From CAYWNA01 sp964459305 (lineage in GTDB: Bacteria; Planctomycetota; Planctomycetia; Pirellulales; Pirellulaceae), in the NCBI GenBank assembly GCA_964459305.1, contig CAYWNA010000287.1, forward strand, positions 1 through 16,307: a stretch of DNA of 16,307 nucleotides, given 5' to 3'. Made by a program: the position numbers and the translations under genes. A model generated the notes under the pieces. It did no database searches. It was not told where the DNA came from and saw only the letters and a program-made list of their open reading frames with translations. This document shows positions 7,131 through 14,620 of this stretch, piece after piece (positions within the stretch are counted from its first letter, which is position 1; every line of letters starts with the position of its first letter).

Positions 7131-7970
7131 TCACGAACTGAACGTAAAATCCAACGTGGCCGTCTCTCCGTCTTTCAACGTGATCTTCTGCTGCAACGTT
7201 CCCAGCGTTTCGTGCCATGCTTCGATTTCGTAGTCGCCGGGCGGAAGTTCGCCGAGCTCAAACGAGCCGTCGTCTCCCGTCACGACAAAGAACGGATGAT
7301 CGAAGACCCCCAAGTGACACTTCATCCACCCGTGAATGTCGCACTTGAGATAAGCGCTGCCCAATTCGGGACGCTTCAGCGTCAACTCCATCTTGCCGCC
7401 CTTCGGGATCGAGAGGTTCCCCTTTCGCACCCGGTTCATCTTGGCCATGAAGTGAACGTTGTGCGTCGTATCATCGTCGCTGGTCACGACCACCGGCTGG
7501 TTGGTCATAAGCCCGACAACGTGTGGGACGTAAGCACACTTCACCTGATTGATGGTGACGGTTTCGGTGGGCGTCGCGTGCGTCCATTCGCCCGGGAAGC
7601 TCTTGACGGACACCAGCACGTTGCGGATTGTTTTGTCCTCGCTGACGATCAGATCTTCCGACAAAAGCGGAGAATCCTTGTGGTGATCTGCACAGCATTT
7701 GTCCTTCGAAGCTGCGATCTGCTCGGCCGTAATCTCTTCGCGCGGCGGTGGGTCGCCGTCAAAGAGAATCTTGCCCGTAATTGACGCTGTCGCCTCGCTT
7801 TCCGGAAAAGCGTTGGAAGCCTCAGGCGTCTCTTCCGCGGGGGGCGCGCTTTCGACAGTGCTCGCACCGCCGCTGGTTCCACTGGTACCGCCGTTTCCGC
7901 TGTCCCCGCCTCCGCAGCCGGTGACCGATAGAACAACGATCACGGCCAACCAAGCAAAATGGCATTTCAT
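7131..7970 (-). CDS. Cupredoxin-like lipoprotein with carboxypeptidase-regulatory-type C-terminal fold
   Basis: A 279-residue predicted lipoprotein: hydrophobic N-terminus ending in VTGC with lipid-modified Cys19, then a low-complexity Gly/Ser/Pro/Glu linker (about 20-62). The central region carries a plausible type-1 copper site: His170/His173 in TTHNVH and Cys210-x2-His213-x2-Met216 in KCDIHGWMK, the ligand order of plastocyanin-like proteins. The C-terminus (about 225-279, with DGSFELGELPPGDYEIEAWHE) is a carboxypeptidase-regulatory-like beta-sandwich. Proteins like this are often annotated as methylamine-utilisation or cupredoxin-domain proteins in planctomycetes. Placed between the NXR genes and the Rieske gene, it could be a membrane-tethered electron carrier between the two complexes (inference). 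Extra cysteines (92, 93, 145) have no assigned role. Start: the ATG follows AAAGGATAGAGGAT. Confidence 0.82.
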   Translation of the reverse strand: MKCHFAWLAVIVVLSVTGCGGGDSGNGGTSGTSGGASTVESAPPAEETPEASNAFPESEATASITGKILFDGDPPPREEITAEQIAASKDKCCADHHKDSPLLSEDLIVSEDKTIRNVLVSVKSFPGEWTHATPTETVTINQVKCAYVPHVVGLMTNQPVVVTSDDDTTHNVHFMAKMNRVRKGNLSIPKGGKMELTLKRPELGSAYLKCDIHGWMKCHLGVFDHPFFVVTGDDGSFELGELPPGDYEIEAWHETLGTLQQKITLKDGETATLDFTFSS

Positions 7971-8018
7971 ATCCTCTATCCTTTCATGTGTACGGATCGT
8001 TCGTTGCCTTTGTCTAGC

Positions 8019-8747
8019 TCAACTTCTTGCCAGCACCAGGAGATCCGCATGAGTTAGTGTTTTCGTGTTGGATGCCTTCCGGATAATCGTATCGGTGTCC
8101 TGGTCCGCGAGCCCGCCAAAAGCCCTTTTCAAAAGGCGTTGTCGCTGCCCAAGGGTGATGTCCGTCGCCTGGCCGGCGCGGACGAGTCGCGCTTCGACGA
8201 AAACAGACCACAAGGCACGATACCGATCCCTGATTAGATTCTCTTGGGCGATCGAATCACCGGTATCTCCGACGGCAGGCCGGTAACCAAACGCCGGGTC
8301 CACCATATCGGAGATGTGGTAGAACTCGCGTCGCAACAGTGCCGCCAGTTGGCTGGAGTCCAGGAAAACCTCGGCCCGCAGTCGCACCACCGCCGTCCGC
8401 TGGGGCTTGCTGACATCTTCCTCGTTCTTGCGGACGAACAACTCTCCGCATTCCTCTTTTCGCGAGATGGCCTTCAGGAAGCTGGCCCGGTCGAGTTCTC
8501 GGACCAATAAGGGGAACTCCTCCAGGCAGTCACGAAGCATCTGTTCGAAACCGAGCTTGCGGAAGAAGTCGGCGTGCACATCCCGAAAAGCGATCTCGCG
8601 GTTTCGATCATCATCGGGCGCGTCGTAGGCCGCATCGATGCGGTTACGATAGTCTCGAAACATCGCTTGGTCGCCGCGCTGCTCCCGGCGACGCATTGCC
8701 AAGAACACGACATCTTCGAGAAGAACGGGATCCACTTCGATGTACAT
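8019..8747 (-). CDS. Conserved-looking protein of unknown function, 242 residues, in the NXR operon
   Basis: I do not recognise this protein with certainty. It is soluble, charged and probably mostly helical, with no signal peptide or membrane segment, so it should act in the cytoplasm, perhaps in cofactor insertion or assembly alongside the chaperone gene it overlaps (ATG at 8747 lies before the chaperone stop at 8751-8753 is cleared by a ribosome; AAGGGA precedes it). The segment LLRREFYHISDMVDPAFGY (138-156) looks like a zincin helix of the type HExxH...D, but the first His is Arg140 here (RExxH, His144, Asp147), so a metallopeptidase activity is doubtful. Positions 170-190 (ENLIRDRYRALWSVFVEARL) are aromatic- and Arg-rich. 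Tight coupling to the chaperone argues for a role in NXR maturation; that is inference. Confidence 0.75.
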   Translation of the reverse strand: MYIEVDPVLLEDVVFLAMRRREQRGDQAMFRDYRNRIDAAYDAPDDDRNREIAFRDVHADFFRKLGFEQMLRDCLEEFPLLVRELDRASFLKAISRKEECGELFVRKNEEDVSKPQRTAVVRLRAEVFLDSSQLAALLRREFYHISDMVDPAFGYRPAVGDTGDSIAQENLIRDRYRALWSVFVEARLVRAGQATDITLGQRQRLLKRAFGGLADQDTDTIIRKASNTKTLTHADLLVLARS

Positions 8748-8750
8748 GCC

Positions 8751-9575
8751 CTATCCCTTCGACGGAAAAGCCAGTTCCGATTCCGCCACCGTGCTTCCGT
8801 CGGCCATCGGACAACTCTGGCAAGCGTCCTCTTCTTTCAAGGGAAGCCGCAGCGTCAAGTGCTCATTCCCCAGCGTCACGTCGAGGCGTCGGCACTCGTC
8901 GGTCATGTACGCCAGCGTAAGATGTGCCAGCGGGCGGTAGAAGGATTCGTCGGACAGGTCGATAATGCGCCGCGCACAGGCCGGCGTCCAGCGGCCCAAA
9001 TGATCGCGAAGGAACTTGCGTTGGGCGTCGACGGTAATCGCGGCAAGTTCCGCGTCGCCATGTTCCTCGGCGTAAGCCTGCTTGACGCAGAGAAAGGCCA
9101 TGAACTCGCACTCGACTGCAATGAAATCGATCCTTTCCCGGACCTGGGACCCCAACTGCAAACCAAATGCGTGGTAGAAGGCGGACAGATCCGATAGCTC
9201 GTGTGGTAGCTGGAGCCGCCCGTCGCCTTCGCCGTATTCCGTCTCGTAAAGGGGACAAGTGCCCCGGACCGCGTGACTGAAAATGGAGACATAGCTGTCT
9301 TCGAGGGCATCGGGCGTCGTGCGCTCGGCCCAGCTCTGTAACTCGGCGGAATACTCTGGAAGCCGGGGGTCTGACGAGTCGTGCAAAACAGTAAGCGCAT
9401 CCGACATCGCCCGACCCTGCTCGCGGACGGCATCTAACGTGTCCGGCCGGGGATAACGGAAGGCCGTTGCGACAAGCCGGTAGACGAGGCCACGGGCCAG
9501 CGATTTCTCCTCGGCTACTGGCGGCCGGTCCGCATCCGCGGGAACAGGATTCACGGTCGAGTTTATTTGGTTCAT
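8751..9575 (-). CDS. TorD/NarJ-family molybdoenzyme assembly chaperone
   Basis: A 274-residue, mostly helical cytoplasmic protein without signal peptide. It holds the motif CPLYETEYG (107-115), the signature I know as CPPYETEYG in TorD-family chaperones of type II DMSO-reductase enzymes (nitrite oxidoreductase, selenate and chlorate reductases, ethylbenzene dehydrogenase). Further landmarks are HLGRWTP (192-198) and a C-terminal CQSC (252-255). Such chaperones bind the Tat signal or apo-form of the catalytic subunit and hold back export until the molybdopterin cofactor is in place, so the client should be NxrA, which has a Tat signal. The gene starts 12 bases after the nxrB stop and the sequence before its ATG (CCACACACCACC) has no Shine-Dalgarno, which suggests translation by reinitiation from nxrB. 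It overlaps or nearly touches the next gene (stop at 8751, next ATG at 8747). Confidence 0.92.
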   Translation of the reverse strand: MNQINSTVNPVPADADRPPVAEEKSLARGLVYRLVATAFRYPRPDTLDAVREQGRAMSDALTVLHDSSDPRLPEYSAELQSWAERTTPDALEDSYVSIFSHAVRGTCPLYETEYGEGDGRLQLPHELSDLSAFYHAFGLQLGSQVRERIDFIAVECEFMAFLCVKQAYAEEHGDAELAAITVDAQRKFLRDHLGRWTPACARRIIDLSDESFYRPLAHLTLAYMTDECRRLDVTLGNEHLTLRLPLKEEDACQSCPMADGSTVAESELAFPSKG

Positions 9576-9587
9576 GGTGGTGTGTGG

Positions 9588-10862
9588 TCAGATCGAGTTA
9601 TTGTGAATCGCCGGGCGCTCATGGACGGGCTCGTTCACTTTGGTCCGGAATATCTCTTGTCCCTGATCGTCGTAAGCGATAATGGTGTCGTCGTATTGGG
9701 TAAACGGTTTGCCGTGAATTTCCGTCTCGAACACCTTGGGGCCTTCTTCGATCTTGTACTTGAAGACGATCCGGTTCGATTTGCGGAACAACTGAAGCAC
9801 GGCCAATAGTTCGCGATCCGGCACCATGTACCGATCGACTGCTTCATCGACGCCCGGTCCGAACATTTGCCTCAGGTACGGGCGCGGCACCCATCGTGGC
9901 GGAATGTAATAGCCATTGGGTTCGGTGCCGAACTGCGGATACAACGGCAAGGCGACTTTGGCGACGCGAATCAAGTAATACAGCGGGTTATCGGGCGCTT
10001 CCACCCAGGATCCATCCTCGGCAACGTCGACCAGCCCTTGCAGGCGAATCTGGCCGATGCAGGACGCCATGCAGCGGGTCTCCATCGGTTTGCCTTCGGT
10101 TTCCGGATCCTTGCCTTCCACCCGCGGATAGCAGGCGATGCACTTTTCCGAGGCCCGCGTGTTAGCCCGGTACATCGACTTTTTGTACGGGCACGCTTCC
10201 ACGCACTTGCGATAGCCTCGGCAACGTTTCTGGTCGATCAAGACGATTCCGTCCTCGGGCCGCTTGTAGATCGCGTTTCGCGGGCAGGCGGCCAGGCAGC
10301 CGGGATAAGTGCAATGGTTGCAGACCCGCGCCAAGTAGAAGAACCACGTCGAATGCGTGGGCAGTTGTTCGACGGAGCGAGTGAACTTCAACGGCTGGCC
10401 CTTCTCGCCTACCGCGGCATCTTCGTAAAGGTTGGGCGTGCGCCAGTCGTCGTCCGTCGGCAGGTAGCCCAGCACGCGCTGCTGCGCTTCATCCCCGCCC
10501 ACGTTCTTGTCGGCCGCCTCGAAAACGGTTTGGCCCTCGAAGGTGCCATACGGTTTCTGAGGATCGCCATTGGGTGGACCGTTCCAGCTTCTGTTCTCCG
10601 GAGCCAACCGCTGTAACAGATCGAGGAGTTTGACGTCCCAGTTGCGCGGATAACCGCCGTACGGTTTCGTCTCGACGTTGTTCCACCACATGACCTCCTG
10701 GCCGCGTGAAAAGGTCCACGTGGACTTGCAGGCCATGGTGCAGGTGTGGCAGGCGAGGCAGCGGTTCGTGTTAAACACGAAGGCGAATTGCCGTCCAGGA
10801 TGGTGTTCCTCGTGAGGGTACTCCATCTCGCGGCCCAATTGCCAGTTGTTCACAGTCGGCAT
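9588..10862 (-). CDS. nxrB: Nitrite oxidoreductase beta (iron-sulfur) subunit
   Basis: A 424-residue protein, about the length of NxrB in Nitrospira and anammox bacteria, and its N-terminus (NWQLGRE, EEHHPG, FAFVFNTNRC, STWTFSRGQE) matches NxrB as I remember it. Four cluster-binding groups are visible: Cys35/38/41/45; Cys181/184/189/193; Cys214, Cys220, Cys224 with Tyr217 where a fourth Cys would be (CRGYRKC), the mark of a [3Fe-4S] cluster as with Trp in NarH; and Cys241/244/264/268 (CIACYPR ... CMASC). That is three [4Fe-4S] and one [3Fe-4S], wiring the NxrA cofactor to the haem subunit. There is no signal peptide, so it would be exported bound to NxrA through Tat. It starts 9 bases after the small gene; TAGGAG before the ATG at 10862 overlaps that gene's stop. 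Confidence 0.95.
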   Translation of the reverse strand: MPTVNNWQLGREMEYPHEEHHPGRQFAFVFNTNRCLACHTCTMACKSTWTFSRGQEVMWWNNVETKPYGGYPRNWDVKLLDLLQRLAPENRSWNGPPNGDPQKPYGTFEGQTVFEAADKNVGGDEAQQRVLGYLPTDDDWRTPNLYEDAAVGEKGQPLKFTRSVEQLPTHSTWFFYLARVCNHCTYPGCLAACPRNAIYKRPEDGIVLIDQKRCRGYRKCVEACPYKKSMYRANTRASEKCIACYPRVEGKDPETEGKPMETRCMASCIGQIRLQGLVDVAEDGSWVEAPDNPLYYLIRVAKVALPLYPQFGTEPNGYYIPPRWVPRPYLRQMFGPGVDEAVDRYMVPDRELLAVLQLFRKSNRIVFKYKIEEGPKVFETEIHGKPFTQYDDTIIAYDDQGQEIFRTKVNEPVHERPAIHNNSI

Positions 10863-10871
10863 GACGATCTC

Positions 10872-11141
10872 CTAGCCGTTTTCGGTCGGTCGAAAAACTC
10901 GCGCATACTTGTGAATCACCTCGCGAATCCAGTCTTCTCCCAGATTGCGGTATGCCTCGTGGGGTCCTGCGTAGAAAGGATCTTTGAACAGACCAAGAAT
11001 CTCTTCCTCGCTGCGTCCGAGGCGAATGAATTCCTCGGCAAAGCACTCCGCCATCTCTCGCAACGCCGTATCGCCCTCGACGGGCAGACGTACGCCAACC
11101 AGTTCCATCGGATCTTGCGGGTCCGCTTCGCGCTTCGGCAT
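10872..11141 (-). CDS. Small 89-residue protein between nxrA and nxrB
   Basis: A soluble, acidic, probably helical protein without cysteines, signal peptide or membrane segment. The motif LGRSEEEILGLFKDPFYAGP (52-71 region) followed by HEAYRNLGEDWIREVI suggests a short helical bundle. I do not know a characterised function; small proteins in this position occur, from memory, near other NXR-type molybdopterin enzymes, so an assembly factor or small accessory subunit is plausible. The start is fixed at the ATG (11141) by GGAGG at 11150-11154 eight bases upstream; a GTG at 11150 overlaps that ribosome site and is unlikely. The gene lies 14 bases after the nxrA stop and 9 bases before the nxrB start, so translation with both is very likely. 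Confidence 0.85.
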   Translation of the reverse strand: MPKREADPQDPMELVGVRLPVEGDTALREMAECFAEEFIRLGRSEEEILGLFKDPFYAGPHEAYRNLGEDWIREVIHKYARVFRPTENG

Positions 11142-11149
11142 GGCAAGCA

Positions 11150-11154
11150 CCTCC
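11150..11154 (-). promoter_or_regulatory. Ribosome binding site GGAGG of the small gene
   Basis: GGAGG lies between the nxrA stop (11156-11158) and the ATG at 11141, with 8 bases of spacing. It decides the start in favour of ATG 11141 over the GTG at 11150. Confidence 0.85.
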
Positions 11155-11155
11155 G

Positions 11156-14100
11156 TTAGCTTTCCTCGATAAACCCGCCTTCCAGGTACCGCTTCATGAC
11201 TTCATCCTCGGCGCCCGGCGTCTTGCCCAACGTGGCCGTGGTCCAGACCCCCTTGCCTCCCAGGCCACCATCTTCGGCCTTGGTGATCTTCACCAACGCC
11301 TCCTTGGGGACCGTGTTGATGGCGTGGTTGTCGGCCTCGCCGCCAAAAAACAGACTCATGTACGCCTTGCTCTTGTGGAACAACGTGTCGGTCTGGTGCA
11401 TCGGCATGTGCCAGTTGCGAGTGCAGCTCTGCTGGCTGCCGTAGCGCAAGTTGGCTTGGTATCCCGTATCCTCCGATAGCGCCCTGCCGTCTTTACGGGT
11501 CTCGTGTGCTTTCACACTTTTTTCCGTGGCAATGTACGGCGCGTGTTTCATCATCACGATGTTGTAAGGGTAGGCGGCGTTGAACATCACCCGCAGCATG
11601 CAGCGGGCCACCTTGTAAAACGGGTCGTCCGGCTTCCAGCCACGGTACGGCCGATCGGCCGGATTGGCATCGACGTAGACGTAATCCCCGTCGTTGATCC
11701 CCAGGTCCCTTGCCGCCTCCGGGTTGATGTGCAATTGATGCTCGCCAACCCAGGGCGACCGTTTGTCAATACGATACGGATCGCCGAAATTCGAGTCGTG
11801 CATCAGGTGCCAGTCGACGTTGCTCCACAGCGAGTGCACGCGATGGCGGCTCTTGGGTGTCATCAGGAAAAAGCGAAAACCGTTCTCCCAGAGAAAGTTT
11901 TTGGTCTCCTTGACCTCGCTCCAAGGCATCTTGATGTTACGCACCGTCCGTTCATCCCAGTGTTCCGCGTCCGGCGGGATGCCGTAATCGTCGGGGCGAA
12001 CATACGGGCTTGTACTGACGATCACGTTGGGCAGATAAGGCGTCGCTTCCGGGCCTTCGCGGTGCACAACAAAGTTCTCGCCATACTCGATCGCCTCCGG
12101 AACGTCGGAATAGGCATTCATCCGCCCGGTGTCGGTGTAGAACGGATTGTCGTCGTGTATCTGCTCCCAAAAGGGAATTCGCGGATAAGTCCTAAACAGC
12201 ATCAACGCACCACCCGGCGGCCCGTACTTTCCGGACATGATGTCGTCCAGCTTGTAGCCGACGGTGGTGGTGCAAGTGTCCAACAGCCGCTGGATATAGA
12301 CCTCACGCTTGCCCTCAAACTCGAACTTGAACATGTCGCGAAAACGCTGTTCGCCCGTCAACTCGGCCATGGCGTCGGCGATACCGGCCAGGACAGTCAG
12401 GTCGTCCTTGGAATCGAAAACCGGCTTGATGTTGCCGTTGCTTCCGCCCCAGATTTGCAGGAATGGATTGGAGCAGGAGGACGTGATTTCGAATCCCTGG
12501 AATTCCACCCACGAGTTCGCCGGCAGTGCAAAGTCGGCGTATTCCACAGACGCAGTGACTTGAATGTCCACCGTGACGATCATATTGATCTTCGGGTTGA
12601 CATTCTTGAGCATGTCGTAGGCGTGTTTGGCGTTGTTGAACAAGTTCACGTTGTTGAACATCAACGCCTTGGTCGGGGTGGGCATGTGCGTTTGCCCGGT
12701 GAACACCTTGCGGCCGTACTTGGGGGTGTCGACGATCAACGGCACATCCCCGTGATTCCAGTAAGCGGGCTCCTCGCCTTTGCAACAGCCGCGGACGTTG
12801 ACCTCTTTGCCGTGGGCATTCTCGTCCAGGTTCAGGTTGAACGGATCTTCGCCCACCCAGCCTTTGAAACCGGGGCCCGTCCAAGGCGCGCCCTGGAAAT
12901 TGGCCGCTTTGTAGTTTCCGGCCCACGTGTGGCCGCCCGCCCCCGGCTTGCCGATGTTCCCGGTCAGCATCAGCGGCAGGTACTTCGCCCGGTTCGCCTC
13001 GGTGGCGTGGAACCAGTGGTTGATGCCTTCCCCCTGATGAATCGCCGCGGGCTTGATCGTGGCGATGTCCTTGGCCAGCCGCTCGATCAGGTCCTTCGAG
13101 ACGCCGGTGATGTCGCTGACCGTATCGACGTCGTAGTCGGCCAGATGCACTTTGTACATCTCCAGCAGCGTCATTACCTCGACTTCCTGATCGCCGACTT
13201 TGATGTTGAACCGTCCTTCGAGAACGGGATCGATCCCTTTTTCCGCCATGCGATTGCCGACGTCATCGCGCGTGATGGCCTTGGGGCCGCCCGTCTTTTT
13301 GTCCCACACCACAAAGTCGCCGAGTTCCGCGTGTTGCTCGTCGGTGAGCCCCTGGATCTTGTAGCTCGGCCCGTCTTTGGAGAGATCGCTTTTGTAGTCC
13401 GGAATGACCTCGTGGGCGCGCAGTCGTTTGAGATTGTCGGTGCGCACCAGCAAGGGAAAATCGGTGAAGCGTTGGACGAACGGCTCGTCGTACCAGCCGT
13501 TGTCGATCATGATGCGGGTGATGCCCAGGAACAGCGCCGCGTCGGTCTGCGGCCGGATCGAAATCCAGTAATCGGCCTTCGTAGCCGGCGGGCTGTATTC
13601 CGGAGTAATGGCGACGATCTTCGCGCCCCGCTCCATACACTCGATGAACCAGTGCGAATCGGTCATTTTGTTCTCGACCAGATTCTTCCCGTCCATGATG
13701 ATCAGTTTGGAGAAACGTAAGTCGTTGAAGTCGCAATCCGAAGTCTGCAAGCCGTGGACCCAAGGGTGCCCGGGTGCCTGGTCACCGTGCCACGTATAAT
13801 TCGAGAAGTTGCGCCCGCCGCGTGCCTCCTCAGGCCCCACGCCCCGGATCTTCGCGTCCAGCAAGGCCATCGAGTTATTCAGCCGGTAGATGCCGTACTT
13901 GCCCATCACTCCCAATAGCCCCATTCCGCCGCGGAACTTGAACGTACGGGTCCCGGCTTCTCCCATCTCGTCGACCATTTCTTTGGGATAGCCTTCGTCC
14001 AACAGACGCTGGGCGCCTTCGGGGCCGCTGTACGTCTGGGCAGTGTTCTCCAGCCCTTTGGCGATGTAGCTGAACGCGTCCTTCCAGTCGATCTTGACGA

Positions 14101-14599
14101 ACCGGTCCTGGCCGCGGGCATCGAACTTGTACTTCGTACGCAACTCGTCTGTGAGGTAGGGGAACCCGGCATCGGCCCATTCTTTCCAGCCTTGGCGAAC
14201 CATTGGATGCTTGATTCGATAGGGGCCGTAGACGATCCGGTGGAACGTATAGCCTTTGGCACACTGTCGCGGGTTCCAAGCGGCTGTGGCGTGATTGCCA
14301 TACAGGTCGGCATACGTTTCGTTGTTGTACTCGCTGCCCAGCCGTGTGATCACGCCGTTGCGCACGTACGCCAGACACCGGCACGAGTGCGTGTCGTTCG
14401 GCGAGCACACCCAGGAAAACGTGGAATCGTAGCGGTACTGGTCGCGGTAGATTTTCTCCCAGTCGCGCTGCGGGTAGGCGGCTAGAGGATTTTCCGCGTC
14501 CACGGCTTCAAAGGCCCACAAGTTGACGTTGGACCCGATCAGCGCACCACTGCCGGCCGCCAAGCAGCCTTTCAGGAACTTACGACGAGACAGATTCAT
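11156..14599 (-). CDS. nxrA: Nitrite oxidoreductase alpha (molybdopterin) subunit, periplasmic type
   Basis: A 1147-residue type II DMSO-reductase-family protein, the length I know for NxrA of Nitrospira and anammox bacteria and shorter than cytoplasmic NarG (about 1240). A Tat signal (SRRKFLKG, 4-11, then a hydrophobic stretch) means it acts outside the cytoplasmic membrane. The N-terminal cluster site is Cys65-x3-Asp69-x3-Cys73 with Cys113 (VCSPNDTHSCRC ... NPRQCAKG), which aligns with His-x3-Cys-x3-Cys ... Cys of NarG. QTSDCDFND (285-293) probably holds the Asp ligand of molybdenum. The C-terminal third carries the cofactor-binding barrel (HQLHINPEAARDLGINDGD). It should interconvert nitrite and nitrate at Mo-bisMGD; other type II substrates (chlorate, selenate) are less likely given the close match to NXR partners. 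The gene starts 21 bases after the NxrC-like gene with a strong AGGAGG (14608-14613). Confidence 0.95.
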   Translation of the reverse strand: MNLSRRKFLKGCLAAGSGALIGSNVNLWAFEAVDAENPLAAYPQRDWEKIYRDQYRYDSTFSWVCSPNDTHSCRCLAYVRNGVITRLGSEYNNETYADLYGNHATAAWNPRQCAKGYTFHRIVYGPYRIKHPMVRQGWKEWADAGFPYLTDELRTKYKFDARGQDRFVKIDWKDAFSYIAKGLENTAQTYSGPEGAQRLLDEGYPKEMVDEMGEAGTRTFKFRGGMGLLGVMGKYGIYRLNNSMALLDAKIRGVGPEEARGGRNFSNYTWHGDQAPGHPWVHGLQTSDCDFNDLRFSKLIIMDGKNLVENKMTDSHWFIECMERGAKIVAITPEYSPPATKADYWISIRPQTDAALFLGITRIMIDNGWYDEPFVQRFTDFPLLVRTDNLKRLRAHEVIPDYKSDLSKDGPSYKIQGLTDEQHAELGDFVVWDKKTGGPKAITRDDVGNRMAEKGIDPVLEGRFNIKVGDQEVEVMTLLEMYKVHLADYDVDTVSDITGVSKDLIERLAKDIATIKPAAIHQGEGINHWFHATEANRAKYLPLMLTGNIGKPGAGGHTWAGNYKAANFQGAPWTGPGFKGWVGEDPFNLNLDENAHGKEVNVRGCCKGEEPAYWNHGDVPLIVDTPKYGRKVFTGQTHMPTPTKALMFNNVNLFNNAKHAYDMLKNVNPKINMIVTVDIQVTASVEYADFALPANSWVEFQGFEITSSCSNPFLQIWGGSNGNIKPVFDSKDDLTVLAGIADAMAELTGEQRFRDMFKFEFEGKREVYIQRLLDTCTTTVGYKLDDIMSGKYGPPGGALMLFRTYPRIPFWEQIHDDNPFYTDTGRMNAYSDVPEAIEYGENFVVHREGPEATPYLPNVIVSTSPYVRPDDYGIPPDAEHWDERTVRNIKMPWSEVKETKNFLWENGFRFFLMTPKSRHRVHSLWSNVDWHLMHDSNFGDPYRIDKRSPWVGEHQLHINPEAARDLGINDGDYVYVDANPADRPYRGWKPDDPFYKVARCMLRVMFNAAYPYNIVMMKHAPYIATEKSVKAHETRKDGRALSEDTGYQANLRYGSQQSCTRNWHMPMHQTDTLFHKSKAYMSLFFGGEADNHAINTVPKEALVKITKAEDGGLGGKGVWTTATLGKTPGAEDEVMKRYLEGGFIEES

Positions 14600-14607
14600 C
14601 TGATTCT

Positions 14608-14613
14608 CCTCCT
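14608..14613 (-). promoter_or_regulatory. Ribosome binding site AGGAGG of nxrA
   Basis: AGGAGG with 8-base spacing to the ATG at 14599. It lies in the short gap after the NxrC-like gene's TAG and supports the Tat-signal start MNLSRRKF. Confidence 0.85.
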
Positions 14614-14620
14614 GCTGAGG

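Noticed and set aside
6942..7784. A plus-strand frame containing SSNPKRKRGTT
   Set aside because: This is a translation of the 7015-7076 hairpin plus the antisense of the cupredoxin-like gene; NPKRKRG is a known kind of spurious planctomycete frame.
11504..13720. A 738-codon open frame on the plus strand
   Set aside because: It lies antisense within nxrA; the minus frame has clear family motifs, and long antisense frames are common in GC-rich coding sequence.
11156..14599. Cytoplasmic respiratory nitrate reductase NarG as the identity of the large subunit
   Set aside because: The Tat signal, shorter length, Cys-x3-Asp-x3-Cys site, EbdC-type haem subunit and absence of a NarI-like membrane haem protein all fit periplasmic NXR better.
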